Shown here one piece after another: positions 17,798 through 25,814 of a DNA stretch of 64,000 nt. Each line of letters begins with the position of its first letter. Within the stretch, counting starts at the first letter, position 1. The notes beneath the pieces are model-generated. The model saw nothing but the letters and a program-made list of their open reading frames with translations. It was not told where the DNA came from and searched no databases. This DNA comes from Microbacterium sp. LWS13-1.2. Its GTDB lineage: Bacteria > Actinomycetota > Actinomycetes > Actinomycetales > Microbacteriaceae. The stretch is taken from positions 124,001-188,000 of the forward strand of contig NZ_CP151632.1 of NCBI RefSeq assembly GCF_040144835.1, given 5' to 3'. The position numbers and the translations under genes are program-made.

Positions 17798-18001
17798 ATG
17801 ATGAAAGCACGGATGCAGCGCCTCACGGCTCGGCTTCGCGGTACGTGGGACGACCTCGCGGACGACGAGCGGGGTGACGTGCCCGGGTGGGTCCTGATCA
17901 CGCTCATGACCGCGGGACTAGTCGTCGTGATCTGGGCCATGGCCGGCCCCGCGCTCGCCGATCTGTTCGAGCAGGCCATCAGCCGCGTCTCCGGGCTCTG
18001 A
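17798..18001 (+). CDS. flp: Flp-type small pilin
   Basis: 67 residues with AGGAGA 6 bases before the ATG, the strongest ribosome site in the operon, as expected for an abundant subunit. A basic N-terminus leads to DDERGDVPGWVLITLMTAGLV and a single hydrophobic helix. The cleavage-site region is GDVPGW rather than the common GxxxxEY of Flp pilins, so processing by a prepilin peptidase is inferred. It is the only pilin-sized gene in the operon. Confidence 0.78.
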   Translation: MMKARMQRLTARLRGTWDDLADDERGDVPGWVLITLMTAGLVVVIWAMAGPALADLFEQAISRVSGL

Positions 18002-18005
18002 CGCC

Positions 18006-18440
18006 GTGCACGGGTCCGTGGCCAGGACGATGCGGGTCGTGCGCTCGCGGGTCGCCGCGGACGTGTGCGACGACGCCGGTGCGAGCCCGGTCGAGTTCGT
18101 CCTCGTCGGCACGCTCCTCACCGTCCTGACACTCGGCGTGCTGCAGTTCGGACTCGCGGTGTACGTGCGCAACGTCGTGCACGACGCGGCCGTCGAGGGC
18201 GCCTACCATGCCGCGCTCGCCGACACGACGCTCGAAGAAGGCGCACGCCGCACGCGCGAGATCGTCAGCCGCACGATCGGCGGCGAGTACGCCGCCGATG
18301 TCGCCGTGGGGGAGACGTCGGCACTCGGCCAGGAGACGGTCGAGATCCGCGTCGCCGCGACGCTGCCGCTGATCGGCTTGCTCGGCGCGCCGCGCTTGCT
18401 GGAGGTGACGGCGCATGCGCCTGTCGAGTCGTTCGACTGA
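18006..18440 (+). CDS. TadE-like pseudopilin
   Basis: 144 residues from a GTG. The TadE signature is DDAGASPVEFVLVGTLLTVLTLGVLQFGLAVYVRNVVHDAAVEGA: a Glu five residues after the probable cleavage glycine region, one hydrophobic helix, and a conserved Tyr/Arg/Asn stretch. TadE proteins are minor pilus components in the Tad apparatus. It follows the pilin by 4 bases and its end overlaps the next TadE-like gene. Confidence 0.85.
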   Translation: MHGSVARTMRVVRSRVAADVCDDAGASPVEFVLVGTLLTVLTLGVLQFGLAVYVRNVVHDAAVEGAYHAALADTTLEEGARRTREIVSRTIGGEYAADVAVGETSALGQETVEIRVAATLPLIGLLGAPRLLEVTAHAPVESFD

Positions 18441-18963
18441 GGCCCGAGGGGCGGGGTGCCGCCGCGGCGGCACCGTCGATGCGAGGGCCGGTGTGAGGTC
18501 GAGCCGCGACGGGCAGAGCCCGCCGACGGCGTCCGATGACTCCGAAGCAGGCTCCGCGGCGCTCGAGTTCATCCTGGTGGGACTGCTGCTCCTCGTGCCC
18601 CTGGTGTACCTGGTGGTGTCGCTGGGACTCATCCAAGGTCAGAGCCTCGGCGCCGAGGCCGCGGCCCGCCATGTCGCGCGGGCCGTATCGACAGCGGTCG
18701 ACGCGGAGGACGCCCGCGCCCGCGCCGATGCCGTGATCGCCGCCGTCTCCGACGAGTACGGGCTCGACGACGTCGACCTGTCGATCGAGTGCACGCCCGC
18801 GGGGACGACCTGCCCGCGCGCCGGCGCGACTCTGCACGTGAGCGTCCGGACTGTGGTGGCGCTGCCGCTCGTGCCGCCGGTGCTCGACCTCGACCGCATC
18901 GCCGCGATACCGATCGAGGCGGCGGCCGCGCACAAGGTCTCGCGATTCTGGAGCGAGCGATGA
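18415..18963 (+). CDS. Second TadE/TadF-like pseudopilin
   Basis: 182 residues from an ATG inside the end of the previous gene (26-base overlap). A long Arg/Gly/Ser-rich N-terminus is unusual; the pseudopilin core begins only near residue 44 with SEAGSAALEFILVGLLLLVPLVYLVVSLGLIQ, followed by AARHVARAVSTA. Two cysteines (IECTPAGTTCPR) may form a disulfide outside the membrane. A later start near the core is possible, but none has a better ribosome site. Confidence 0.8.
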   Translation: MRLSSRSTEARGAGCRRGGTVDARAGVRSSRDGQSPPTASDDSEAGSAALEFILVGLLLLVPLVYLVVSLGLIQGQSLGAEAAARHVARAVSTAVDAEDARARADAVIAAVSDEYGLDDVDLSIECTPAGTTCPRAGATLHVSVRTVVALPLVPPVLDLDRIAAIPIEAAAAHKVSRFWSER

Positions 18964-19406
18964 GGGCCCGGCTGCGGGCGTGCGCACGCGATCGCGACCC
19001 GCTGGGCGACGACGAGGGCAGCGTGCTGATCCTGACCCTCGGCTACGCGGTGCTGGCGATCGCGGTGATCCTCGTCTGCACCGCCGCGACCAGTCTCTAT
19101 CTCGCGCAGAAGCAGCTCGACGCGGTGGCGGATGCCACGGCTCTTGCCGCCGCCGACGGCTTCGAACTCTCCATCGTCAGCGGTGAGCCCCTCGCGACGC
19201 TGACCGATGCCGGTGTGCACCAGGCGGCTGCGGCGATGGTGGGCCAGATCGGAGAGGATGCGCGGCTCGTTTCGGCGGCGACTCCCGACGGCGTCTCTGC
19301 GCGTGTCACGGTCGCCGGGCAGTGGCATCCGCCCATCGTCACCGTGTTCGTGCCCGACGGCGTGGCGCTCGAGGCGACCGCGACGAGTCGCACGGCGCTG
19401 CGCTAG
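18960..19406 (+). CDS. TadG-like pilus-associated protein
   Basis: 148 residues from an ATG overlapping the previous stop (ATGA). The sequence DDEGSVLILTLGYAVLAIAVILVCTAATSLYLAQKQLDAVADATALAAADG matches the N-terminal region of TadG/Flp pilus-assembly proteins (the helix followed by a conserved DAxADAxALAAA motif). It lacks the large von Willebrand-type C-terminal part of full TadG, so it is a short form. Last gene of the operon. Confidence 0.8.
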   Translation: MRARLRACARDRDPLGDDEGSVLILTLGYAVLAIAVILVCTAATSLYLAQKQLDAVADATALAAADGFELSIVSGEPLATLTDAGVHQAAAAMVGQIGEDARLVSAATPDGVSARVTVAGQWHPPIVTVFVPDGVALEATATSRTALR

Positions 19407-19466
19407 TGCCACAGGGTGACCGGTAGGACATCCGAAATCGTGATGGATGCCGCACCCTCGCTCCGC

Positions 19467-19496
19467 TACAGTGAGGCGAGTCGGTGCCGCGGCACC
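19467..19496 (+). promoter_or_regulatory. Candidate promoter and hairpin of the RIO kinase leader
   Basis: TACAGT at 19467-19472 is a plausible -10 box; no good -35 is visible. A perfect 14-base palindrome (GGTGCCGCGGCACC, 19483-19496) would lie near the 5' end of the transcript. Confidence 0.4.
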
Positions 19497-19517
19497 CCGA
19501 TCGGAAGGAGGACCACG

Positions 19518-19580
19518 ATGGCTGTCTTCGTCACGCCCTGTGTCCACATCCCTTCCCTCGAGGTCGCCCGCACCCACTGA
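19518..19580 (+). CDS. 20-residue leader peptide upstream of the RIO kinase
   Basis: A short frame, MAVFVTPCVHIPSLEVARTH, preceded by AAGGAGG 7 bases before the ATG, which is a stronger ribosome site than that of the kinase itself. It stops 34 bases before the kinase start. The intervening RNA can pair ATCGG (19582-19586) with CCGAT (19612-19616, covering the kinase AUG) and CTCC (19591-19594) with GGAG (19601-19604, the kinase ribosome site). This suggests translational control through the leader. Not a recognised family; the call rests on the ribosome site and context. Confidence 0.55.
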   Translation: MAVFVTPCVHIPSLEVARTH

Positions 19581-19614
19581 TATCGGCGGCCTCCTACCCT
19601 GGAGTGTCCAACCG

Positions 19615-20439
19615 ATGTCATCCGTACGCCTCGACGCGTCCGCATCCGTCCTTCCGCCGGAGCTCGAGCCCGGCGCCGATCAGCGCTGGTCCACCTGGCC
19701 GGCTTCCTCTCCCACTCAACGCGGCCCCCTGCCGCACCCGCACTGGCTCGTGACCGCATCGGGGGCGTTCGACACCGAGCTCGGCATCGTCAAGACCGGC
19801 AAGGAAGCCGACGTGCACCTCATCGAGCGCGCCGTTCCGGGCACAGCCGGAGTCCTCCTCGCAGCCAAGCGGTACCGCACCTCTCACCACAGCGACTTCC
19901 ACCGTTCGGGCAGCTACGAAGAGGGCCGCACGATGCGCAACACCCGCGACGCCCGCGCGGTGGGCCGCAAATCGGCGTACGGCCGCTCCGTGGCTGCCGG
20001 GCACTGGGCGGTCAGCGAGTTCGACGCGCTGTGCCGCGCCTGGCAGGCCGGGGTTCCCGTGCCGTACCCGGTGCAGGTGAGCGACACCGAGGTGCTCATG
20101 GAGTTCATCGGCGACGGCCGTGCTGCGGCGCCCCGGCTTGCTCAGAGCCGGCTGCACGGAGAGGAGCTGAGGGATGCCTTCGAGCAGGTCGTCGGCATTC
20201 TGGAGGCCTTCGCACGAGCAGGCTTCGCGCACGGCGACCTGTCGCCGTACAACCTGCTCGACCACGAGGGGCACATCGTCGTGATCGATCTGCCGCAGAT
20301 CGTCGATGTCGCCGCCAACCCGCAGGGGCTCGACTTCCTCTACCGCGACATCGTGAACGTGTCGATCTGGTTCGCGCGGCGCGGTCTCGACAACGATCCG
20401 GAGGACGTGTTCGCTCACCTCGTCGGCGTGATGTGGTGA
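19615..20439 (+). CDS. RIO-type serine/threonine protein kinase-like protein
   Basis: 274 residues. RIO kinases are atypical ATP-dependent kinases/ATPases. The nucleotide loop is GIVKTGKEADVHLIE (compare STGKEA in RIO1), with the lysine in LLAAKRYRTS, a catalytic loop HGDLSPYNLLDHEG and a metal motif VVIDLPQIVD, all in the right order. Bacterial members have no settled substrate. I chose ATG 19615 because it follows the ribosome site GGAG and the leader peptide's stop; an upstream in-frame ATG at 19447 would cover the leader. The tail ends just before a strong terminator. Confidence 0.88.
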   Translation: MSSVRLDASASVLPPELEPGADQRWSTWPASSPTQRGPLPHPHWLVTASGAFDTELGIVKTGKEADVHLIERAVPGTAGVLLAAKRYRTSHHSDFHRSGSYEEGRTMRNTRDARAVGRKSAYGRSVAAGHWAVSEFDALCRAWQAGVPVPYPVQVSDTEVLMEFIGDGRAAAPRLAQSRLHGEELRDAFEQVVGILEAFARAGFAHGDLSPYNLLDHEGHIVVIDLPQIVDVAANPQGLDFLYRDIVNVSIWFARRGLDNDPEDVFAHLVGVMW

Positions 20440-20457
20440 GCTTCGGCGGACGCACAA

Positions 20458-20486
20458 GAGGCCCGGTCGCCAAGTGACCGGGCCTC
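20458..20486. terminator. Terminator between the RIO kinase and the subtilase gene
   Basis: An 11-base perfect stem (GAGGCCCGGTC/GACCGGGCCTC) with a 7-base loop lies between two convergent genes and could stop transcription from both sides. No T-run follows. Confidence 0.8.
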
Positions 20487-20502
20487 GTGTGCGTGCTCTA
20501 CG

Positions 20503-23500
20503 TCAGCGCACACCCTTGGCGGGAGTCGCCTGGAAGGCCTTCTCGATCTCCTGCGAGAACGTGTTGCCCGCGGCATCCTTCGCCGTCACGCGCAGGTCGA
20601 CCCAGCCGCCCTTGTCCGACACCGGGATCTGCGCGGTGAACCCGCTGACCCAGGCGCGGCTGGTGACGAAGACGTCGCCGTCGCCCTCGACGGCACCGGT
20701 CGGGGCATCCGTCTTCGCCGTCTGCAGCGTGACCGGCACCCACTCGCCGCCCGCGGTGCGGGCCTCGAGTGTCGCGTCGGTGATGGCGCCGGCGGGGGCG
20801 GTGCCGGCGACGTGGCCGAGTTCGAGACCGAGCGGGATGCTAGATCCCTTGCGACGACCCTCGCCCACGTGGTTGTCGACGTTGACGTCGACGTCGTAGT
20901 ACGCCTGGATCATCGGCAGCAGCCGGTTGGTCCAGTCGCCGAGCTTGCCCGCGGAGCGGAAGGTCCAGTCGCTCACCGTCTTCGTCGATCCCTCGAGGTG
21001 CGTCCCGTCGTGCGTCGCGGTGCTCACGACGCGCCACTCCTGCTCGCCGTCGGGAAGGTCCCACACGTTGACGCCCTGGTGCTCGGCCTGCTTGACCAGC
21101 TGACCGTCGATGTAGACGTCGGCCGTCTGGTGCACGGTGGAGGGTTCCATCCAGGTGTCGAAGCTGCCCGTGTGCTCCGGGTCGCCGCCGTCCGCCCAAC
21201 TGGGGATGTTCACCTGGGCGTAGTCCGAGACGCGGTAGGGCACCCAGTAGCCCGTCGCCACATACGGGCGCACGATCCCGCCGAAGTACTCGACCTCGAG
21301 CTCCTGGCCCGGCTCGTAGGCGCGCAGCTTGTCGCGCATCTCCCAGCGCACGGACTCGACGCCCACGCCCTGGTTCCAGCGCAGATCGTCGGTGTTCACC
21401 CATTCCTCGCGCACCGTGCCGCGCTCGGCACGCATGAAGTACCCCGAGCCGTACTGGGCGCCCGGTACGAAGTCGTACCGGAATTCGCCCATGGGCTCCT
21501 TCTGACCGTGGTACGTCGTGTCGATGCGCGTCAGGTTCTCCGGCGCGTACGCCAGGTCGGTCGGGATCTCGCCGTCGCTGTAGCGGGCGATGTCGTAGAC
21601 CACGTCCGGGTACGAGTCGCCGACGGCCTTCACCGTGACCTTCTTCTTCGCCATGTCGGCGAGGAGCTGACGGCCCTCGACGCCGCTGATCGCGGCGACC
21701 GCGATCGGGGCGTCGGTTGTGAAGTCGTCCGAGCCGACCCAGGTGCTCAGGTCGCCGTCCGCGTCATTGACGAGGATCATCAATTTCGCGCCCGCCGCAG
21801 CCGCGTTCGCCGCGGCCTGTCCGGGCGAGACCTGGCCGGACAGGGTCACGACCGCGACCCTGTTCCTGACGTCGATGGCAGCGAACTCGTCGACGGTGCC
21901 GGTGCCGGCTTCGACCGCCGCCGCTTTGATCTCGCCGTCCAGGAACGTGGATCCGACCTGCAGGATCACGTCGAGCAGCTTCTTGCCCGCCGCCACCGTG
22001 AGCATCGGCTCCCAGAGCCGCCACCGCGTCGTGAGGTGGAAGTCGGCGTCGTCGACCTTCATGGGCTGCGCCCACATCTCGTCTGTGAGTACCGGCATGA
22101 TCGCGCTCGCCGAGAAGTCGTCGGCGTGGAAGTCCATGCGGCCGAACGACTGCTCGAGGTCGTCACGACCGACGTCGACCGTGACCTCCTTCGCCGCGCG
22201 GGCGTCCAGGGAGACCGTCGCGTCCTTCGTGAGGGTCAGCTTGGGATCGCCGGCGAGCACGGTCGCCATGGTGTCGGCGTTGCGGTTGATCTCCATGTAG
22301 GACATCACCGTGTAGTCGCCCTTCATGAGGCGCAGCGTCGTCTCGCCTTCGACGAGAACCGGCTCCGCCCACTGCGCGGCGGCATCCCACAGCAGTGCGT
22401 AGACGCTGACGGGCTGGCCGTCGAAGCCGGTGGCCGTGATCGTGAGGTCGTAGCGCTCGGCCTCGGCGATCGTGCCGAGCGCGGTCCGCGTGACGGCCTC
22501 GCCGTCGACCGAGCCGGTCAGCGCGCCCGACAGCTGCGTGCCCGCGGGCACCTTGGCCGGGTTCACCGTCATCGTGACCGCTGCGGTGCCGCCGGCGGGG
22601 ATGGTGAGGCTGTCGGTGTCGATCGACAGCGCGTCGAACGCGATCCCGTCCGCGAGCGGACCGGGGCCCCCGCCACCGCCCGGCGTCGTGTCGGTCAGGG
22701 TGGCCTCGAGTGCGACGGTGATCTCGGCATCCGTGCGGTTGGTGTACTCGATGGTGCGCTCGACGGGGGTCGGCTCCTCGCCCCACATGAGCATGCCGAA
22801 GTCGCCGGGACCAGAGGCGACGACGGGCGCGTTGAGCGCGGCGTCGACGTCGATGACACCGGTGCCGCCCTGGTACGAGGTGTAGCCGAGGTCGGTCGCG
22901 GTGCTCGCGAGCGCCGCCTTCAGCTGCGCGGTCGTGAGCTCGGGGTTCGCGCCGAGCAGGATCGCCGCGGCGCCCGCGACGTGCGGTGTGGCCATCGACG
23001 TGCCGCTCATGGTGATGTACGAGCCCTCACCGCCGCTGTCGGCCGAACGCGCCGCCGTGACCTCGCTGCCGGGACCGGTGACGTTCGGCTTCAACGCACC
23101 CGAGCGCGAGAGGGGGCCCTGGCTCGTGAAGTAGGAGAGGTCGCCCGACGGGTCGTCCACCGATCCGACGGTGAACGCCTGCTCGGCGGAGCCCGGGGCG
23201 CCGATGGACTCGGGGGAGCCGGCGTTGCCCGCGGCAACCACGAACAGTGCGCCGGTCTCCTCGGCGATCTGGTTGAGCGACTCGGCCATCAGGTCCTTGC
23301 CGTCGGACGGCGACTGCGAACCCAGGCTCATCGACACGATCGGAGCGTTCTGGCCCGCCCACTCCATCGCCTCGATGATCCACGAGTCCTGGCCATAGCC
23401 GTCCGCGCCGAGCACCTTGCCGATGAGCAGGTCGGCGCCGTCGGCGACACCGCGGTGGGTGCCGTCCGACGCGGCGCCGGTGCCCGCGATCGTCGAGGCG

Positions 23501-24345
23501 ACGTGCGTGCCGTGGCCGTTGGGGTCCGAGGCGACCTCCTCGCCGGGCACGAAGCTCGTCGAGCCGTCGAGGATGTGGCCCTGCAGGTCGGGATGGGTGT
23601 CGTCGATGCCGGTGTCGAGCACGGCGACCGTGACGCCCTCACCGGTGTAGCCCTGGGCCCACGCGGCAGGGGCGTCGATGTAGGGAACGCTCGAGTCGAG
23701 CGTGGAGCGCACCTTGCCGTCGAGGTGGATGGCCTCGATGCCGTCGGCGAGAGTCGGCGTGGCCGCGAACGCGCGGGCCGAGGACGCGGTGAGCGACTGC
23801 CACGCGGCCGCGGCGTCGTCGTGGCCGAGCGTCGCCGCCGCGCCGCCGATGCTCTCGAGCGGCGCGGTGACCTCCAGGCCGGGGACAGGTGCCGCGAACG
23901 AGCGCGCAGCCGCGGCGTCGTGCTCGACGATGACCGGGGTGGCGTCCACCGAGGCGTCGTCGTAGCCGTACTCGATCAGCAGCGACACGTTGAACAGGTC
24001 CTCGTCGAGGGCGCCCGAGGCGAGATAGGGCATCGCGCCCTGAGGTACGACGTGCAGGTCGTCGCCCACCTCGTACGTCTGCACGCCGGCGCCGTCGACA
24101 GCCGTGTCGACGGAGACGGTGTGGGTGCCGTCCGACATATCCGTAACGGTGACGCGGTCACCGGTGATGAGGGTGACGGTATGTGCCTGGCCGGCCGTCG
24201 CTCCGGCGGAGGGTGCGGCGGGCGGTGTGGGGGTGGCCGCCGCCGGCATCGTCGCAAGGCCGATGCCTGCGATCCCGATCGCCAGACCGCTGGTGGCGGC
24301 GACGATCGGGCGCAGGCGGCGGCCGATGGGCTGGGTTCGTGACAT
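20503..24345 (-). CDS. Secreted S8 family serine peptidase (subtilase)
   Basis: 1280 residues with a signal peptide: basic MSRTQPIGRRLRP, a hydrophobic core (IVAATSGLAIGIAGIGLATM) and a cleavage region AAA-TP. The catalytic triad is Asp near residue 240 (VAVLDTGIDDTHPDL), His near 280 (NGHGTHVASTIAG) and Ser near 448 (GTSMATPHVAGAAA). A PA-like insert domain sits near 815-915 (RVAVVTLSGQVSPGQAAANAAAAGAKLMILV), and beta-rich domains follow to the C-terminus. No LPXTG or membrane anchor is visible, so it is probably released. Usual subtilases are shorter; this matches the large actinobacterial class. A LuxR-type regulator is encoded divergently. Confidence 0.93.
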   Translation of the reverse strand: MSRTQPIGRRLRPIVAATSGLAIGIAGIGLATMPAAATPTPPAAPSAGATAGQAHTVTLITGDRVTVTDMSDGTHTVSVDTAVDGAGVQTYEVGDDLHVVPQGAMPYLASGALDEDLFNVSLLIEYGYDDASVDATPVIVEHDAAAARSFAAPVPGLEVTAPLESIGGAAATLGHDDAAAAWQSLTASSARAFAATPTLADGIEAIHLDGKVRSTLDSSVPYIDAPAAWAQGYTGEGVTVAVLDTGIDDTHPDLQGHILDGSTSFVPGEEVASDPNGHGTHVASTIAGTGAASDGTHRGVADGADLLIGKVLGADGYGQDSWIIEAMEWAGQNAPIVSMSLGSQSPSDGKDLMAESLNQIAEETGALFVVAAGNAGSPESIGAPGSAEQAFTVGSVDDPSGDLSYFTSQGPLSRSGALKPNVTGPGSEVTAARSADSGGEGSYITMSGTSMATPHVAGAAAILLGANPELTTAQLKAALASTATDLGYTSYQGGTGVIDVDAALNAPVVASGPGDFGMLMWGEEPTPVERTIEYTNRTDAEITVALEATLTDTTPGGGGGPGPLADGIAFDALSIDTDSLTIPAGGTAAVTMTVNPAKVPAGTQLSGALTGSVDGEAVTRTALGTIAEAERYDLTITATGFDGQPVSVYALLWDAAAQWAEPVLVEGETTLRLMKGDYTVMSYMEINRNADTMATVLAGDPKLTLTKDATVSLDARAAKEVTVDVGRDDLEQSFGRMDFHADDFSASAIMPVLTDEMWAQPMKVDDADFHLTTRWRLWEPMLTVAAGKKLLDVILQVGSTFLDGEIKAAAVEAGTGTVDEFAAIDVRNRVAVVTLSGQVSPGQAAANAAAAGAKLMILVNDADGDLSTWVGSDDFTTDAPIAVAAISGVEGRQLLADMAKKKVTVKAVGDSYPDVVYDIARYSDGEIPTDLAYAPENLTRIDTTYHGQKEPMGEFRYDFVPGAQYGSGYFMRAERGTVREEWVNTDDLRWNQGVGVESVRWEMRDKLRAYEPGQELEVEYFGGIVRPYVATGYWVPYRVSDYAQVNIPSWADGGDPEHTGSFDTWMEPSTVHQTADVYIDGQLVKQAEHQGVNVWDLPDGEQEWRVVSTATHDGTHLEGSTKTVSDWTFRSAGKLGDWTNRLLPMIQAYYDVDVNVDNHVGEGRRKGSSIPLGLELGHVAGTAPAGAITDATLEARTAGGEWVPVTLQTAKTDAPTGAVEGDGDVFVTSRAWVSGFTAQIPVSDKGGWVDLRVTAKDAAGNTFSQEIEKAFQATPAKGVR

Positions 24346-24391
24346 GCGCGAGCCTCTCGGTGTGGGGATCCGTGTCCCCCCACCTTCGCCG

Positions 24392-24410
24392 CCCACTCGC
24401 CTAAAGTGGG
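24392..24410. promoter_or_regulatory. Inverted repeat between the subtilase and its divergent regulator
   Basis: CCCACT (24392-24397) and AGTGGG (24405-24410) form a 6-base perfect dyad around CGCCTAA, extended by CCGC/GCGG-type flanks, in the 121-base divergent gap. It may be an operator for the neighbouring HTH regulator. TAAAGT within it is -10 like. Confidence 0.4.
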
Positions 24411-24466
24411 TGGCGGAGAAACGCCATGGCCTGCATCCGCCACGCTCGGCGGGTGACGATGAGCGC

Positions 24467-25441
24467 ATGGGGGAGAACACCGTGCTCGATGCGCTCGGCC
24501 TCGATTCGGCCCACACCGCCGTCTATCGGAGCGTGCTCCAGCAGCCCTCGGCGTCGATGACCGAGATCGCCGCGGCGCTCAGCATGTCGCTCCCGCGCGT
24601 GAGGCCGATGGTGATCGAGCTGGAGCGCCTCGGGCTGCTCGCGCGCCAGGCATCGAGCAGTGACCGGTTCGTGGCGTCCCCACCCTCCATCTCGCTGCGT
24701 CCGCTGCTGCTCGAGCGCGAGCGGGGGCTGACTCGCGCGCACGAGGCGCTGGTCGAATTGAGCGATCTGTACCGTCGCTCGGTAGAACAGCGCAGCGTGG
24801 CGGACGTGGTGGATGTCGTCATCGGCGACGACGCCGTGCGGCAGCGGGTAGCGCAGCTGCAGGCCGCCTCGATCGACCAGGTGCGCGTGCTGGTGCTGCA
24901 CGAGATCGCGCTGGTGAGCGGGGAAGACAACGTCGAGGAGGACCGGGCGCTCGCGCGAGGCGTGCGCTACCGCGTCATCGTCGAGAGCGCCGTACTGGAA
25001 CGGCCGGGCTTTCTGACCGCTGCGCGCGAGATGGCGCAGATCGGCGAGGAGATCCGGGTGCTGCCCACCCTGCCGACGCGGATGTTCATCGCCGACGACC
25101 AGATGGCGCTGGTGCCGATGCACTCGCAGGGCGCGGACGAGGGCTTCGGTGCCCTGCTCATCCACCCGAGCGGCCTGCTCGACCTGGTGACCTCGATCTT
25201 CGAGGACTACTGGCGGGCGGCCACGGAGTTCCTGCCGATCGCCGCGACGCCGACGACCGAGGAGGTGGACCGCGATCTGCTGCGCCTTCTCCTGCTGGGA
25301 GTGACGGATGCCGCGGCCGCGTCTCAGCTCGGCATCTCGCTGCGGACGGTGCAGCGCCGGGTCGCCGAGCTCATGGACACCGCCGGTGTCACGACGCGCA
25401 TGCAGCTGGGCGCGGAGGCCGTGCGCAGATCCTGGGTCTGA
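24467..25441 (+). CDS. LuxR-type regulator with TrmB-like N-terminal winged helix
   Basis: 324 residues. The N-terminus (VLDALGLDSAHTAVYRSVLQQPSASMTEIAAALSMS...VRPMVIELERLGLLARQ) is a TrmB-type winged helix. The C-terminus is a LuxR-type HTH (LLLLGVTDAAAASQLGISLRTVQRRVAELMDTAGVTTRMQLGAEAVR). The middle resembles a ligand-sensing domain of actinobacterial TrmB/LuxR regulators. It is divergent from the large subtilase with 121 bases between them and is its most likely regulator. The ATG at 24467 is chosen because the TrmB helix begins right after it; no clear ribosome site is visible. Confidence 0.85.
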   Translation: MGENTVLDALGLDSAHTAVYRSVLQQPSASMTEIAAALSMSLPRVRPMVIELERLGLLARQASSSDRFVASPPSISLRPLLLERERGLTRAHEALVELSDLYRRSVEQRSVADVVDVVIGDDAVRQRVAQLQAASIDQVRVLVLHEIALVSGEDNVEEDRALARGVRYRVIVESAVLERPGFLTAAREMAQIGEEIRVLPTLPTRMFIADDQMALVPMHSQGADEGFGALLIHPSGLLDLVTSIFEDYWRAATEFLPIAATPTTEEVDRDLLRLLLLGVTDAAAASQLGISLRTVQRRVAELMDTAGVTTRMQLGAEAVRRSWV

Positions 25442-25481
25442 CCCGCAACTGCGCCGACGTCGTTACCAGCCGAAAGTGTCG

Positions 25482-25814
25482 CTACCAGCCGAGAGTGTTG
25501 AACCACTCTCGACGGCGGCGGATCTCGGCATCCGGCTCGCCGTCGTCCGACGTGTCGTGAGGGACCAGCCTGCTGCCCCCGTCGAGCTCGACGAACCGAT
25601 GACACACCGAGCAGAGCGCGCGACCGTCGGGGAATCCGTCGGCGAGGGTGGCAGCGGGCGTGCCGCACTCGCCGGAGCCCGGGCAGCGCGCCGGGTCGGC
25701 TCCGGCATCCGTCCACATGATCGTGCGGTGTCGGTGCAGCCCCGCGTGGCCGAGCGGACGCGTGCAGCGTCGGCCGGCGCTGCGGCTGCGACAGAACCGC
25801 ACGACATCGGTCAT
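25482..25814 (-). CDS. Cysteine/histidine-rich hypothetical protein
   Basis: 110 residues from an ATG overlapping the stop of the MFS gene (ATGA), so it is in an operon with it. Several Cys and His residues (FCRSRSAGRRCTRPLGHAGLHRHRTIMW, then ARCPGSGECGTP, then ALCSVCHRFVEL) suggest a zinc-binding fold. The tail is hydrophilic and ends EIRRRREWFNTLGW. I do not recognise a named family. Coding on this strand is supported by the overlap and the ordered cysteine pairs. Confidence 0.65.
   Translation of the reverse strand: MTDVVRFCRSRSAGRRCTRPLGHAGLHRHRTIMWTDAGADPARCPGSGECGTPAATLADGFPDGRALCSVCHRFVELDGGSRLVPHDTSDDGEPDAEIRRRREWFNTLGW

Noticed and set aside
20812..24342. A 1176-codon open frame on the plus strand opposite the subtilase gene
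   Set aside because: Shadow of high-GC coding sequence; Arg/Gly/Val-rich with no motif, and the minus strand has a complete subtilase with signal peptide and triad.
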